A stretch of 64,000 bases of DNA from assembly GCA_039817385.1 (NCBI GenBank), contig JBCBVY010000003.1:372001-436000 (forward strand). Direction: 5' to 3'. Positions within the stretch are counted from its first letter, which is position 1, and each line of letters opens with the position of its first letter. Origin of the DNA: JBCBCP01 sp039817385. Its GTDB lineage: Bacteria; Pseudomonadota; Alphaproteobacteria; Rhodobacterales; Rhodobacteraceae. This document shows positions 23,514-32,618 of the stretch, one piece after another. The notes under the pieces are model-generated. The model did no database searches. It saw only the letters and a program-made list of their open reading frames with translations, and was not told the origin of the DNA. The translations under genes and the position numbers were made by a program.

Positions 23514-25799
23514 TTAGTTGTCCATGCGGACGGTCAGGTTCACCGCCCCGCGCACCGCTTCTTGCCAGTGCAGATGGACGCGGTTCTTGTCCGTGCCCTG
23601 CTGCGCTTGCACATATGGCGCGTAGGAACGTGTCGCCCCGCTCCCGGTCCGGATGCGGTCGTAAGGCACCACGCTTTCGACCGACAGCGCGCGCGCATCG
23701 AAAGGCAGCTTGTTTTCGGTATCGACGACCCAGGTCGTCGCGGCGCTGTTTTCCGCATGGGCGACACGCAGCGGGTTGCTGACCTGACGCGACACGGAAT
23801 GGAAGGAATTCCCTTCGAAAGCGATATCCTTCATGCGGCTGTAGTCGAGATCGGCAAAGCTGGTGTCAACGCGCTCCACCCGGTCGATATTTCCGTTGAT
23901 CGAGCGGAACTTGTTCCCGGTGACCGACAGGCCCGCCACGAAATGATCGGCGCCATGCGGCTTCACGACGATATAGCTGAACCACGGCACAACATCGCCC
24001 GACAAAAAGACATTGTCCGTGATCGACAGGGCGCTGAACGAAAAGCCGCTGGTGAAGGCCGGCGTTGCGTCATGCTCGTTCGACCACTCGACAAAACAAT
24101 TGTCGATGTAGTTGCCCGAAATCACCGTGGATGTGTGGGGCTTCAGGATGACCAGCCCCGCAGTCCGCACGCCGTCAGGCACGCTGTCGCCCTGAAAAAA
24201 GTGGTTGCCGATGATCAGGTTGTTGCTGCCCGCCAGCAGGCCGAAATGGCGCAGCCGCGTGGCCCGGTTGCTGCGGATCTTGGCGTCGTTCGCATTGACG
24301 TTGAAGCCAATCGAGACCCGGTTGGACACAGCCACGTCATCCTCGGAACTCAGGAACTGGCACCGGTCAACGATCATGCCCTGGCAGCCGCCGCCAAAGC
24401 TGGTGATGCCGCGGTCCTTCATGCGGCTGAGATAGCAATCCTTGACCTGGAACGACACGCCCTGCTGGGCAAGCAGGATGCAGGATGCCTTGCCTTGTGC
24501 ATGGATTTCCATGTTGCTGAGCGCAAACGCTTTGAGCGTGGAAAAGCCGGAGAAGTCGAGGATATACTTGAACCGGCGAAAGGTGAAATTCTGCGTGCCC
24601 GCAGCATCGTAAAGCGGAGCCGACAGCGTCACCCGCTGTTGGGCGACATTCACGTCCCGGACGTAGACCTCGCGGCCCACCCCGTTGCCGCTTACGTGGC
24701 TGCCGATCTGGATGTTGGCGACGTTGACGACATTGGTCAGAAGGCGCGTGTCGCTGGACGGGTTGTAGGTACCCTGGCTAGAGACAACGTCCGTCTCCCA
24801 GGCCGCATCGCCGACGGCAGACAGGTTGCCATTACGGATCACGCGCCGGGTGGCGTAGCTGTCCCGGTTGGAGATCGCCTGCATATCAATAGGCTCTGTC
24901 ACCCCAACGCTGCGCCCACCCATGTCCAGGCTTTCGTGGTCAACGTTGTTCAGCAGCGCCTGAAACGCCTTCTTGAAGGCCAGCTCTTCGTTCTCGAAGG
25001 CTTCGATATAAGTCGGCAGATCGAAATTGCGGCGCAGCAGAAGCACCTTGTCGTCCGGCATCGAAACCGTGCCTTCAAACTTCACCGGGTGGTCGAAAGT
25101 CACCGTATCGGTCAGCCGGAAAAAACCTTCGGGGATCAGGACGGTGCGCCCTGCCGCGGCGGTGTTGGCGTTCTCAAACGCTTCGGTGTCGTCCGTGGTG
25201 CCGTCGCCGATGGCACCAAAATCGCGCACGTCCACGGTCGATATCAGGTCGCCTAGAAAGGCGCCGGTGATGTCTTCGATCTCAATATCGTCGACGCGCA
25301 CCACACCGCCATTCGGCCCGGTCAGGTCAAAGCCGAAATGGCCATAGACCGGCCGCTGGCCCCAGACCATGTCCACGCCGCCGCGATTGCCGGACCCGAC
25401 GATGGCGCTGACCTCGACCACCTCGCCATAGGTGGTGAGCGTGACGCTGTCCGCTTCGGTATCGGCAAGCGGATCGTTCGCGCCGCTGGACCGTGCGGCA
25501 TAGCCCGCAATGCGCACATTCGGCAGGTTGCCGCTGATCGCCTTGATGCGGACGCTCACGCGCAAGTAGCACCCCGGCGTCATTGGCGTCTGGCCCATGT
25601 AGCGCAGGCGCGTCGTGCTGCTGGACTTCTGCAGTTCGAGGCACCCGCCAAAATCCTGGTCCGCCGGGACAAAGGCCGCGTTGGGCGCGTTGGCGTATGT
25701 GTCGCTGCCCGGCGTGCCGTCGCCGCTGGAGTAAACGTTCAGCCCGTCCGCGAAAGGCGGCGGCGTCAGTTGGACGCCGTCGGTGATGGCCTTGTTCAT
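23514..25799 (-). CDS. Right-handed beta-helix (pectate-lyase-superfamily-like) protein
   Basis: A 761-residue protein. The pectate-lyase/GH28-like entry motif VDVRDFGAIGDGTTDDTEAFENA begins about residue 210, followed by PEGFFRLTDTV and then many parabactin-type beta-helix rungs (SGNYIDNC, SITDNVFLSG, VTGNKFRS, FEGNSFHS). The first 200 residues (MNKAITDGVQLTPPPFADGL onward) form a jelly-roll-like domain. There is no Sec or Tat signal, so export would need another route. Phage or GTA-type spike proteins share this layout, but no phage genes are nearby. ATG 25799 has a GGGA site. Enzymatic activity is not established. Confidence 0.8.
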   Translation of the reverse strand: MNKAITDGVQLTPPPFADGLNVYSSGDGTPGSDTYANAPNAAFVPADQDFGGCLELQKSSSTTRLRYMGQTPMTPGCYLRVSVRIKAISGNLPNVRIAGYAARSSGANDPLADTEADSVTLTTYGEVVEVSAIVGSGNRGGVDMVWGQRPVYGHFGFDLTGPNGGVVRVDDIEIEDITGAFLGDLISTVDVRDFGAIGDGTTDDTEAFENANTAAAGRTVLIPEGFFRLTDTVTFDHPVKFEGTVSMPDDKVLLLRRNFDLPTYIEAFENEELAFKKAFQALLNNVDHESLDMGGRSVGVTEPIDMQAISNRDSYATRRVIRNGNLSAVGDAAWETDVVSSQGTYNPSSDTRLLTNVVNVANIQIGSHVSGNGVGREVYVRDVNVAQQRVTLSAPLYDAAGTQNFTFRRFKYILDFSGFSTLKAFALSNMEIHAQGKASCILLAQQGVSFQVKDCYLSRMKDRGITSFGGGCQGMIVDRCQFLSSEDDVAVSNRVSIGFNVNANDAKIRSNRATRLRHFGLLAGSNNLIIGNHFFQGDSVPDGVRTAGLVILKPHTSTVISGNYIDNCFVEWSNEHDATPAFTSGFSFSALSITDNVFLSGDVVPWFSYIVVKPHGADHFVAGLSVTGNKFRSINGNIDRVERVDTSFADLDYSRMKDIAFEGNSFHSVSRQVSNPLRVAHAENSAATTWVVDTENKLPFDARALSVESVVPYDRIRTGSGATRSYAPYVQAQQGTDKNRVHLHWQEAVRGAVNLTVRMDN

Positions 25800-25914
25800 A
25801 TGGATTTCCCTTTTGCCGCGGCCCCCGCAGGGCCAAACCGTGTGAAGGCACGCCCGGGGGCGCACCGCATCGCGGCTCAGGGAAGTATCAACGAAGGGTT
25901 AACGGGGTCTCAGG

Positions 25915-25928
25915 GCACCGTACGGTGC
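25915..25928. other. Perfect 14-bp palindrome
   Basis: GCACCGTACGGTGC lies 8 bp after the stop of the DUF4864 gene and 116 bp before the beta-helix start. It could fold as a short hairpin at the mRNA 3' end or be a protein-binding site; nothing distinguishes these. Confidence 0.4.
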
Positions 25929-25935
25929 TCCTCGC

Positions 25936-26337
25936 TCAGGCGGCCACGGCCGAGCTGTCCAAAAGGGAGACACCGTTGATCTTCCAGCCCTCGCCCGTCT
26001 CGATCATACGGTAATCGAGCACGTGCTGCCCGCCCTCTTGGTCGGTGATCAGCACCTTCTGGATCAGAACGCCGCCCTCCTCGCGCAGGTCGAGGTACTG
26101 CACATCCGCGGGGCGCCAGACCATCGGGTAGCCTTGGCTCACCATCCGGCCAAAGTTCTCGGGCGTGCGAAAAATGCCCTGGATCGACGGGCTGGCAAAG
26201 GTGAACGCCTTTGGGAAATCATCCACCAGAAAGGCGTCGATCTGGCGGCTGATCGTGTTCTGGATGGGCTCTTCTTGCGCGTGGGCGGGCAGCGCCAGCA
26301 TCAGCGCAAAAAGAACGGCGGCGAAACGTCTGAACAT
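25936..26337 (-). CDS. DUF4864 domain-containing secreted protein
   Basis: 133 residues: signal peptide MFRRFAAVLFALMLALPAHA, then an NTF2-like domain (ISRQIDAFLVDDFPKAFTFA, SPSIQGIFRTPENFGRMVSQGYPM and YRMIETGEGWKINGV). This matches DUF4864, a periplasmic family with no assigned function. GGAGG precedes the ATG. It lies 65 bp downstream of nothing on its own strand except lysK, whose stop is at 26403, so it may be read from the lysK transcript. Confidence 0.88.
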   Translation of the reverse strand: MFRRFAAVLFALMLALPAHAQEEPIQNTISRQIDAFLVDDFPKAFTFASPSIQGIFRTPENFGRMVSQGYPMVWRPADVQYLDLREEGGVLIQKVLITDQEGGQHVLDYRMIETGEGWKINGVSLLDSSAVAA

Positions 26338-26402
26338 GAGGGGGCCTCCTTGGCTAGCTTCGAAAACAGCTAGGCCGCAGAGCGCGCCGCTCAAGCCAGA
26401 AC

Positions 26403-27980
26403 CTAGCCCACCAGCTCTCCGGCCAATGCGGCATCAATCAACGCAATCGTTTCATCCACACCGTAAAGCGCGATGAACCCGCCAAAGCGCGGACCCTGAC
26501 TCGCGCCCAGCAGCACTTCGTACAGCGCCGTGAACCACCCCCGCATCGGGTCAAACCGTTCGCGGCCAATTGCATAGACCACCGATTGCAGCGCCTCATC
26601 CTCGACCGGGCCGTCATAGGCGGCCAGCGCCGCACGCAGCGCCTCCAGCGCCTCGCGTTCGGCGTCCGACGGCGCACGCGGCGCCCGGGTCGGCTTTACG
26701 AAGTCATTAAAGTAGCGCACCGCAAAGCCCGCCGCTTGGTCAAGGTCAGGGTGCGTGTCCGGCCCCGCGTCCGGCGCATAGCGCTGGATAAAGCCCCACA
26801 GCGCATCCTTGTCCTGCGCCTGACTGACGGAGGCGAGGTTCAGCAGCATCGCAAAGGGCACGATCATCGTGCTGTGTGGCACGACCCCGCCGTGAATGTG
26901 CCAGACCGGATTGTTTGCCTTTTGCGTCTCGTCCTGCCCGGGATAGGCGCGCAGCTGCTGGTGATACTCATCCACCGCCTTCGGGATCACGTCAAAGTGC
27001 ATCCGCTTTGCCGTCTTCGGCTTTTGAAACATGAAATAGCTGAGCGATTCCGTCGATGCATAGGTCAGCCACTCGTCGATGGAGATACCATTACCGCTCG
27101 ACTTGCTGATCTTCTGGCCATTCTCGTCCAGGAACAGCTCATAGGTGAAATGCTCCGGCTTGCGCCCGCCGAGGATCTCGCAAATCCGGTCATAGATCGC
27201 CGTGTTGGTTGCGTGTTCCTTGCCATACATCTCGAAATCGACGTCCAGCGCCGCCCAGCGCGCGCCGAAATCCGGCTTCCACTGCAGCTTCACGTTGCCG
27301 CCCGTCACGGGGAGGGTCCATTCCCGCCCGTCCTCATCATCAAACGTCACCGTATGGTTGGCGGCGTCCACATGCTTCATCGGCACATATAGCACGCGGC
27401 CGGTCTCTGGATGGATCGGCAGGAAGATCGAGTAGGTCTCGCGCCGCTCATCGCGCAGCGACTTGAGCATGACCTTCATCACATCGTCATACCGCTCAAC
27501 CGCCCGGCGCAGCACCTCGTCAAACTGCCCGCTGCGGTAAAACTCCCGCGCGGAGTAGAACTCATAGGTGAAACCAAACGTATCAAGGAACCGCCGCAGC
27601 ATCGCGTTGTTGTGATGGCCAAAGCTTTCATGGGTGCCAAACGGGTCCGGCACCGAGGTCAGCGGTTTGTGCATATGCTCCGCCAACATCTCCTGCTGGG
27701 GCACGTTCCCGGGCACCTTGCGCATCCCGTCAAGATCGTCGGAAAAACAGATCAGCTTGGTCGGGATATCGCTGATCTCTTCAAACGCCCGCTGCACCAT
27801 CGTCGTGCGCAGCACTTCGCCAAAGGTGCCGATATGCGGCAGTCCGGACGGGCCATAGCCTGTGCTGAACAGGACATACCCCTTCTCCGGCGGCGCCTGC
27901 TCATAGCGCTTGAGCACCGCACGCGCGGCTTCGAAAGGCCAGGCTTTGCTGGTCATGCCAGCGTCTTTGAGGTCCGCCAT
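26403..27980 (-). CDS. lysK: Lysyl-tRNA synthetase, class I
   Basis: A 525-residue class I LysRS, the archaeal-type enzyme used by most alphaproteobacteria in place of class II LysS. The HIGH box is PHIG at residues 48-51 (SGLPHIGTFGE), and the KMSKS box is QKISKSSGNG. Full length and complete. It charges tRNA-Lys in the cytoplasm. The gene is divergent from the TerB-like gene and stands in its own transcription unit, possibly with the DUF4864 gene behind it. Confidence 0.97.
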   Translation of the reverse strand: MADLKDAGMTSKAWPFEAARAVLKRYEQAPPEKGYVLFSTGYGPSGLPHIGTFGEVLRTTMVQRAFEEISDIPTKLICFSDDLDGMRKVPGNVPQQEMLAEHMHKPLTSVPDPFGTHESFGHHNNAMLRRFLDTFGFTYEFYSAREFYRSGQFDEVLRRAVERYDDVMKVMLKSLRDERRETYSIFLPIHPETGRVLYVPMKHVDAANHTVTFDDEDGREWTLPVTGGNVKLQWKPDFGARWAALDVDFEMYGKEHATNTAIYDRICEILGGRKPEHFTYELFLDENGQKISKSSGNGISIDEWLTYASTESLSYFMFQKPKTAKRMHFDVIPKAVDEYHQQLRAYPGQDETQKANNPVWHIHGGVVPHSTMIVPFAMLLNLASVSQAQDKDALWGFIQRYAPDAGPDTHPDLDQAAGFAVRYFNDFVKPTRAPRAPSDAEREALEALRAALAAYDGPVEDEALQSVVYAIGRERFDPMRGWFTALYEVLLGASQGPRFGGFIALYGVDETIALIDAALAGELVG

Positions 27981-28081
27981 GTATATTCCTGCCTTTCCGG
28001 GCGTTTCTGCGCAGCGCTACCTATTGCGGGCCGCGCGTACGGTCAATATTTACGCACGCAACGGTTCAAGGAGTGCCACAC

Positions 28082-28498
28082 ATGACAGACCCCACCGGCT
28101 GGACAGCCCAAGACGCACTGGTGGCGGTCATGGTCGCCATCTCCGCGTCCGACGAAGACATCCGCACTGCGGAACTGGTCAAGATCAACTCCGCCGTCAA
28201 TAACCTGCCCGTCTTCGGCAACTATGACGCGGACCGCCTCGGCCCCGTCAGCCAGACGGTCTTTGACCTCTTTGAGCAGGAAGACGGGCTCGACGCGCTC
28301 TTTGGCCTTGTGCGGGAGGCCCTGCCCGAGCGCTTGTACGAGACGTGCTATGCGCTCGCTTGCGATGTGGCCGCCGCGGATGGAACGCTTGAGGATACGG
28401 AACTGCGCCTGCTCGAAGAAATCCGCTATGAACTGAATATCGACCGTCTGCACGCCGCCGCGATTGAGCGCGGCAGCCGGGCGCGCCACCTGACGTAG
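28082..28498 (+). CDS. TerB-like tellurite resistance domain protein
   Basis: A 138-residue all-helical protein. The TerB pattern is ALVAVMVAISASDEDIRTAELVKI near the N-terminus and CDVAAADGTLEDTELRLLEEI in the second half; the repeated acidic D/E sites are the metal-binding positions of the fold. AAGGAG lies 8 nt before ATG 28082. No other ter genes are present, so tellurite resistance should not be assumed. The TAG stop is part of the GTAG head of a REP palindrome. Confidence 0.85.
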   Translation: MTDPTGWTAQDALVAVMVAISASDEDIRTAELVKINSAVNNLPVFGNYDADRLGPVSQTVFDLFEQEDGLDALFGLVREALPERLYETCYALACDVAAADGTLEDTELRLLEEIRYELNIDRLHAAAIERGSRARHLT

Positions 28499-28516
28499 GG
28501 TGGGTGCCAACCCACC
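28495..28516 (+). repeat. GTAG-type REP palindrome
   Basis: GTAG is followed by GGTGGGT-GCCA-ACCCACC, a perfect 7-bp inverted repeat. It overlaps the stop codon of the TerB-like gene and fills the space to the convergent dacB-type stop. The architecture matches REPs mobilised by RAYT proteins; a RAYT gene is at 34296. Confidence 0.7.
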
Positions 28517-28522
28517 GCAGCC

Positions 28523-30016
28523 TCAGGCGCTGTAGATCGCGCCCCAGCGTTCAATTAGCTTTTGCTGCATCGCCTTTGACCGCCGGTTCCACGCCCGTGC
28601 CCCGGTGGGCCGTTCGCGGTCCGATTGGCTGATCCCGCGCCGCTGCGCCTCGTTCGCAGTGAAAATGACAAAGGCCAGCTCCGATCCGCCCCGCGCCGTC
28701 ATGTAACCGGCAAGGCAAGACACGAAATTCAGTGTGCCGGTCTTGGCATGCACCGTAATGGGGTGGTTCCGGATCGGCTTGCGGTTCCCATCCAGCATCG
28801 CGATTTTCTTGAGGATCGGCCGCAGGGTTGCGTTTGACTGCGTGGCCGTCAGGGCCTGCAGCATCCCTTGAGCGGTCATACGGCTGCCACTTCCCAGGCC
28901 CGAATGGTCCTCGACCCGCAGACCGCCCGCGCCCAGCTTGGACGCGGCCCAGCTGTTCATCTCGCGCGCCGATGCCTTGAGCGATGCCGGCACCTGCCCC
29001 GTCCGCTGCGCTGTGGCGGCAAGGCCCACCATCTCTGCGGTGATGTTGGTCGAAAAGCGCAGCATATCCTGCACGATCTCCCGCAGCGGCGCGCTTTGCA
29101 GCGCGGCAATCTCTGCCCCGCTTGGCGCGCGGCGCGTCACCTGCGGCGTCTTCAGCGGAATGCCCTGCGACCGTGCAAGGGTCTGGAATACGTCCCCCGC
29201 ATAAAGCGCCGGATTGCGCACCGGCAGCCAGCGCGCGCCGCCACTGCCCAGCGCGGCGCGCGCGACCGTCCAGTTGTCCTTTCCGCCGCTGGAGGCATAG
29301 GCGTAGATCGGCAGGCGGCGCTCCACCACGCGCATGGTCGAGGTGTAGGCCGTCGGCTTGAACCTGTCGGACCGCGCGTCCATCGTCACCGCATAGCCGC
29401 CACCCTGCCGGCGCCATTCGAAGTGGACCCGGTTGAAGTTCAGCGCGATGCCGGAAATCGCCGGGCTGTAGCCGACATGCACCGGCTGCGCCGGGTCAAT
29501 CGTCTCGATCCGCGGCATGGCGCCGTCAAACACCTTGAAATTGCCGCGCACTTCGCGCACGCCCGCGCTCTTGAGCCGGGAGGCCAGCGCGGCCAGCCCG
29601 TTGGTATCAAGCGTCGGATCACCCCCGCCCGCAAGGATCAGATCGCCGTTCAGCACACCGTTTGATACCGGGCCGGTCGCGATCAGCCGCGTGCGAAAGC
29701 GGTGCCCCGCCCCCAGCGCGTCCAGCGCATAAAGCGCCGTGACGGCCTTGGTCACAGAGGCGGGCATCGTTGCCGTGCCTTCGCCGCTGGCCTCCAGCAC
29801 CCGGCCCGTACGCATATCCGCAACCGCATACGTCACGCGCCCGCCCAGCTGCGCCGCCTCGATAATCGCCTGCGGACCAGGCACGACGGCCTGCGGGGCA
29901 TCGGCGCCGCGGGGCTGGGGGCGCAAGGACTGCGCAGGTGGTGCCGCTGCACATCCCGTCGCCGCTATAGCTGCGGATGAGGTGAGAAAAAAGCGTCTGG
30001 ATACAAGGGGCAACAT
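28523..30016 (-). CDS. dacB: D-alanyl-D-alanine carboxypeptidase/endopeptidase (PBP4, S13 family)
   Basis: A 497-residue class C penicillin-binding protein that trims peptidoglycan peptides. Active-site motifs: SxxK at S87-V-T-K90 (MPASVTKAV), SxN in FSTNIT and KTG in HAKTGTLNF. The N-terminus reads SRRFFLTSSAAIAATGC, which combines a twin-arginine pattern (SRRxFL) with a possible lipobox ending at C22. A Tat-exported lipoprotein is therefore possible, unusual for PBP4. ATG 30016 is used; a 12-codon upstream extension is less likely. Confidence 0.95.
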   Translation of the reverse strand: MLPLVSRRFFLTSSAAIAATGCAAAPPAQSLRPQPRGADAPQAVVPGPQAIIEAAQLGGRVTYAVADMRTGRVLEASGEGTATMPASVTKAVTALYALDALGAGHRFRTRLIATGPVSNGVLNGDLILAGGGDPTLDTNGLAALASRLKSAGVREVRGNFKVFDGAMPRIETIDPAQPVHVGYSPAISGIALNFNRVHFEWRRQGGGYAVTMDARSDRFKPTAYTSTMRVVERRLPIYAYASSGGKDNWTVARAALGSGGARWLPVRNPALYAGDVFQTLARSQGIPLKTPQVTRRAPSGAEIAALQSAPLREIVQDMLRFSTNITAEMVGLAATAQRTGQVPASLKASAREMNSWAASKLGAGGLRVEDHSGLGSGSRMTAQGMLQALTATQSNATLRPILKKIAMLDGNRKPIRNHPITVHAKTGTLNFVSCLAGYMTARGGSELAFVIFTANEAQRRGISQSDRERPTGARAWNRRSKAMQQKLIERWGAIYSA

Positions 30017-30083
30017 AGGTTTGATGCTACCTTGCCCACCGGCTTCAGCCAAGCATGGTTGCGATCACATGGCCGCGAATTTC

Positions 30084-30677
30084 TCAGCGCGGCCAACCGC
30101 TCGCCGCGCGTATCTGGGTTGAGGACACATCCAGCATCGGCAGGTTCACGAAACACCACGCTGGCGCTGTCGCACGGCCCAGCAGGTGGGAGGCACGGCC
30201 CGATATACGGGAGCGGGCATAAAGCCGCGCCGCCGGGCTCATCCGCGCAGAGATTCGCATGCCCGGCCGGGCCAGCACGCCAACCGGCACAGTCTCCATG
30301 ATCCAGTGCCAGTCCTGCCAGCGATGAAGCTGCGCAAGGTTATCCGCCCCCATCAGCCACACGAACCGCGTGCCTGGGTAGCGCGCCATAAGCGCCTGCA
30401 AGGTCTGCGCGGTGTAGCGGGTGCGCAGCCGCGTTTCGATATCCGTGACGTGCACCCGGGGATGCTGCATCACCGCGCGCGCCCGCGCCATCCGCTGTTC
30501 AAGCGGCGCAGGCCCGCGGGCCTTGAGCGGATTGCCCGGGCTGACCAGCCACCAGCACCGATCCAGACCAAAACGCGCCATTGCGTGCCGGGTGATATGG
30601 GCATGACCTTCATGGGCCGGATCAAACGATCCGCCCAAAAGGCCAACGACCTGGCCCGGTGTTGTCAGCAATCCCAT
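30084..30677 (-). CDS. nadD: Nicotinate-nucleotide adenylyltransferase
   Basis: A 197-residue NAD biosynthesis enzyme that adenylylates nicotinate mononucleotide. The nucleotidyltransferase motif GGSFDPAHEGH is at residues 15-25, followed by WWLVSPGNPLK, VWLMGADNLAQLHRWQDW and the C-terminal SSTQIRAASG, the ISSTxIR motif. It is complete. Together with nadE at 54956, the window carries two steps of the same pathway. MOSC and hydrolase genes lie upstream on the same strand with short gaps, so the three may be co-transcribed. Confidence 0.95.
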   Translation of the reverse strand: MGLLTTPGQVVGLLGGSFDPAHEGHAHITRHAMARFGLDRCWWLVSPGNPLKARGPAPLEQRMARARAVMQHPRVHVTDIETRLRTRYTAQTLQALMARYPGTRFVWLMGADNLAQLHRWQDWHWIMETVPVGVLARPGMRISARMSPAARLYARSRISGRASHLLGRATAPAWCFVNLPMLDVSSTQIRAASGWPR

Positions 30678-30683
30678 GCCGCC

Positions 30684-31166
30684 TTAGGCCCCGACCGCAT
30701 CCCGAATGTCAACGCGGCTGCCCAGCGTGATGCGCCCCGGCGTCACCACCTCGGCGCACCATCCGCCGTGCCCCCGCACCGCCGCATAGCCGCCCACGCC
30801 AAACGCCGCCTCCATCCGGCTGCATGGCGCGCAGATCACCGTCGGGCGGAGCACGGCTGTCCCGACCCGCAACAGGCGCCCCTTGGCGCCAGCAAGGTTC
30901 AGACCCGAAACGGCGATGTTGCGCCGCAACATCTCAACGTCCACGGCATCGCGCCCCAGAAAGGCGGCAATCGCTTGCAGGTGCTCGGCCTGGATCAGCG
31001 TCACCGCACGCTTTCCTGCCCTGCTTCGATCACCGACAAGGCCATCTTCGGTCACATCGACATCGTCCACCAAACGCATAGGCGCCCCTTTGGCTGGTCT
31101 GACACCGATCCAGCGCACCTCACCTGCCTGCGCATAGCGCGACGTCAACTCCCGCAGCGTCAACAC
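30684..31166 (-). CDS. MOSC domain-containing protein
   Basis: A 160-residue stand-alone MOSC domain, the sulfur-carrier fold of molybdenum-cofactor sulfurases. Recognised from VRPAKGAPMRLVDDVDVTEDGLVGDR and the conserved cysteine segment ICAPCSRMEA. The start is probably GTG 31166, one base after the upstream hydrolase stop; TTG 31163 is an alternative. A role in sulfur or metal-cofactor handling is likely, with no specific reaction known. Confidence 0.85.
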   Translation of the reverse strand: MLTLRELTSRYAQAGEVRWIGVRPAKGAPMRLVDDVDVTEDGLVGDRSRAGKRAVTLIQAEHLQAIAAFLGRDAVDVEMLRRNIAVSGLNLAGAKGRLLRVGTAVLRPTVICAPCSRMEAAFGVGGYAAVRGHGGWCAEVVTPGRITLGSRVDIRDAVGA

Positions 31167-31167
31167 C

Positions 31168-32460
31168 TTAACGCGGGCTGGCCAGCAGAAAGTCGAGGTC
31201 GGGCAACCGGTCCAGCGGGTAGTTCGGATGCAACTGCCAGATCCCATCCGCCCCCTCCTCTAGGGGGCGCAGTGTACCGCCCGGAAACGCCCGCGTGCGC
31301 AGCGCCAGCACGATGTCGGACAGCACCGCCGGGTTGTCCCGGAAATAGGTGTGCCCGAGCGCGCCACCAACGCGCCCCTCAACCCGGATAAAATGCACAA
31401 GCCCGTGCTTTTTCAGGCGCGCGATCTCTCCCGGTTTCACGTCCTCGGCCCTGAGCGCACCAAAGCGGTCCGACCGGGTCAGGATCGATGACAGCCGCAA
31501 CGCCGCGTCACGCGGGTTGATATAGGCGTTGATCTGCTCGAAAGCCTCCGAAAACCGCTCTGCCACAAGCCTTTGGCGCACGATCCCGGTATCGAGGTCG
31601 GGCGCCGCAAGGATCAGCGTGCCCGTCTTCAAGCCAGTCTTGGGGTGCACCCCGCGCCCGCGCTCGAAGATGATCATCTCGCGCAGGGCCTGTGTCATCA
31701 CGTCGGTGCCGCGCGAATGGGCCACGATGTCAATATCTTCAACTTCGGGGATGGCGGCGAGCATCCGCATGAATTCCTTGGCATGGTAGACGGCGAAGCT
31801 GCCGCTTTCCCGGTCGCTGAAATAGCCGATGGGGCCGCGACCGCTGCCCGCTGGCCAGGTAAACGCAACAGGCGTCGTGCGCCGCCCGGCAAAATGCCAA
31901 AGGTTGGCCAGCGTGGTCAGCCCATCGTCAAAGCCATTGTTGAACCCGTGCACATAGACCAGAACGCGGCGGTTACCCGTGCGCCTGATCTCTGCGGCCA
32001 GCGCATCCTGAAACGCCTGCGCCTGCGCGCCATAGGCGTTCTGCGCCGCGGCAACGGTGTGCAATGTCCCGTCGTCCCGTTCGTAAGGCAGCGGCGTGGC
32101 AGAAAAGCGCACGATCTCCCGCGCGTTCTCAACGCTGAGCCGGGACAGGCTGCGGGTGCTGTCAATATGGGTGCGCGCGACGATGTCCCGCCAGGTCAGA
32201 TCGCTGCCAAAACTGACCTCTGCTGCGCCAAACACCATCGAATCCGACCGCGCCGCGCCAAAGCCGCCCCCCTCTGGCGCCCTGTCGGTGACAAAGAACA
32301 TGGTGGGCCGCGCCGTCCTGAGCGGGGCAGGCACCAAATCGTCCTGATAATTGCTCCCCTCAAGGTAAAGGTTTGGCGGCGGGGGGAGGAACGCGCCCTG
32401 AACGCATCCGGACAGCGCCAAAACAGCAGCAACAATGACAGCGCAAATACGTGGCCGCAT
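31168..32460 (-). CDS. Alpha/beta hydrolase lipoprotein (DUF900 family)
   Basis: 430 residues. The lipoprotein signal MRPRICAVIVAAVLALSGC ends in lipobox LSGC, so it is anchored to a membrane on the periplasmic side. The hydrolase core shows VLVYVHGFNNGFDDGL (oxyanion strand), nucleophile elbow AHSRGTDV and an acid after ILAAPDLDTG, as in COG4782 proteins. AGGAGGGA precedes ATG 32460. The substrate is unknown, likely an ester or lipid. It leads the hydrolase-MOSC-nadD run and is divergent from ettA. Confidence 0.88.
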   Translation of the reverse strand: MRPRICAVIVAAVLALSGCVQGAFLPPPPNLYLEGSNYQDDLVPAPLRTARPTMFFVTDRAPEGGGFGAARSDSMVFGAAEVSFGSDLTWRDIVARTHIDSTRSLSRLSVENAREIVRFSATPLPYERDDGTLHTVAAAQNAYGAQAQAFQDALAAEIRRTGNRRVLVYVHGFNNGFDDGLTTLANLWHFAGRRTTPVAFTWPAGSGRGPIGYFSDRESGSFAVYHAKEFMRMLAAIPEVEDIDIVAHSRGTDVMTQALREMIIFERGRGVHPKTGLKTGTLILAAPDLDTGIVRQRLVAERFSEAFEQINAYINPRDAALRLSSILTRSDRFGALRAEDVKPGEIARLKKHGLVHFIRVEGRVGGALGHTYFRDNPAVLSDIVLALRTRAFPGGTLRPLEEGADGIWQLHPNYPLDRLPDLDFLLASPR

Positions 32461-32618
32461 AATGGCGATCCCTCCTGCGCGCCATAACACTGCAGATCGC
32501 AGCCCTGTCAAAGTGCATTCTGTCGCGACGTGGCGCTGGTGGACATCTTCATCAAACCGAATTGCCAAGCGGCGCCCTGCGGCCTACACCGCCTGTGAAG
32601 TCTGACCCGGAGGATAAA

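Noticed and set aside
28082..28498. Tellurite resistance locus
   Set aside because: Only a lone TerB-like domain is present with no terA, terC, terD or terZ nearby.
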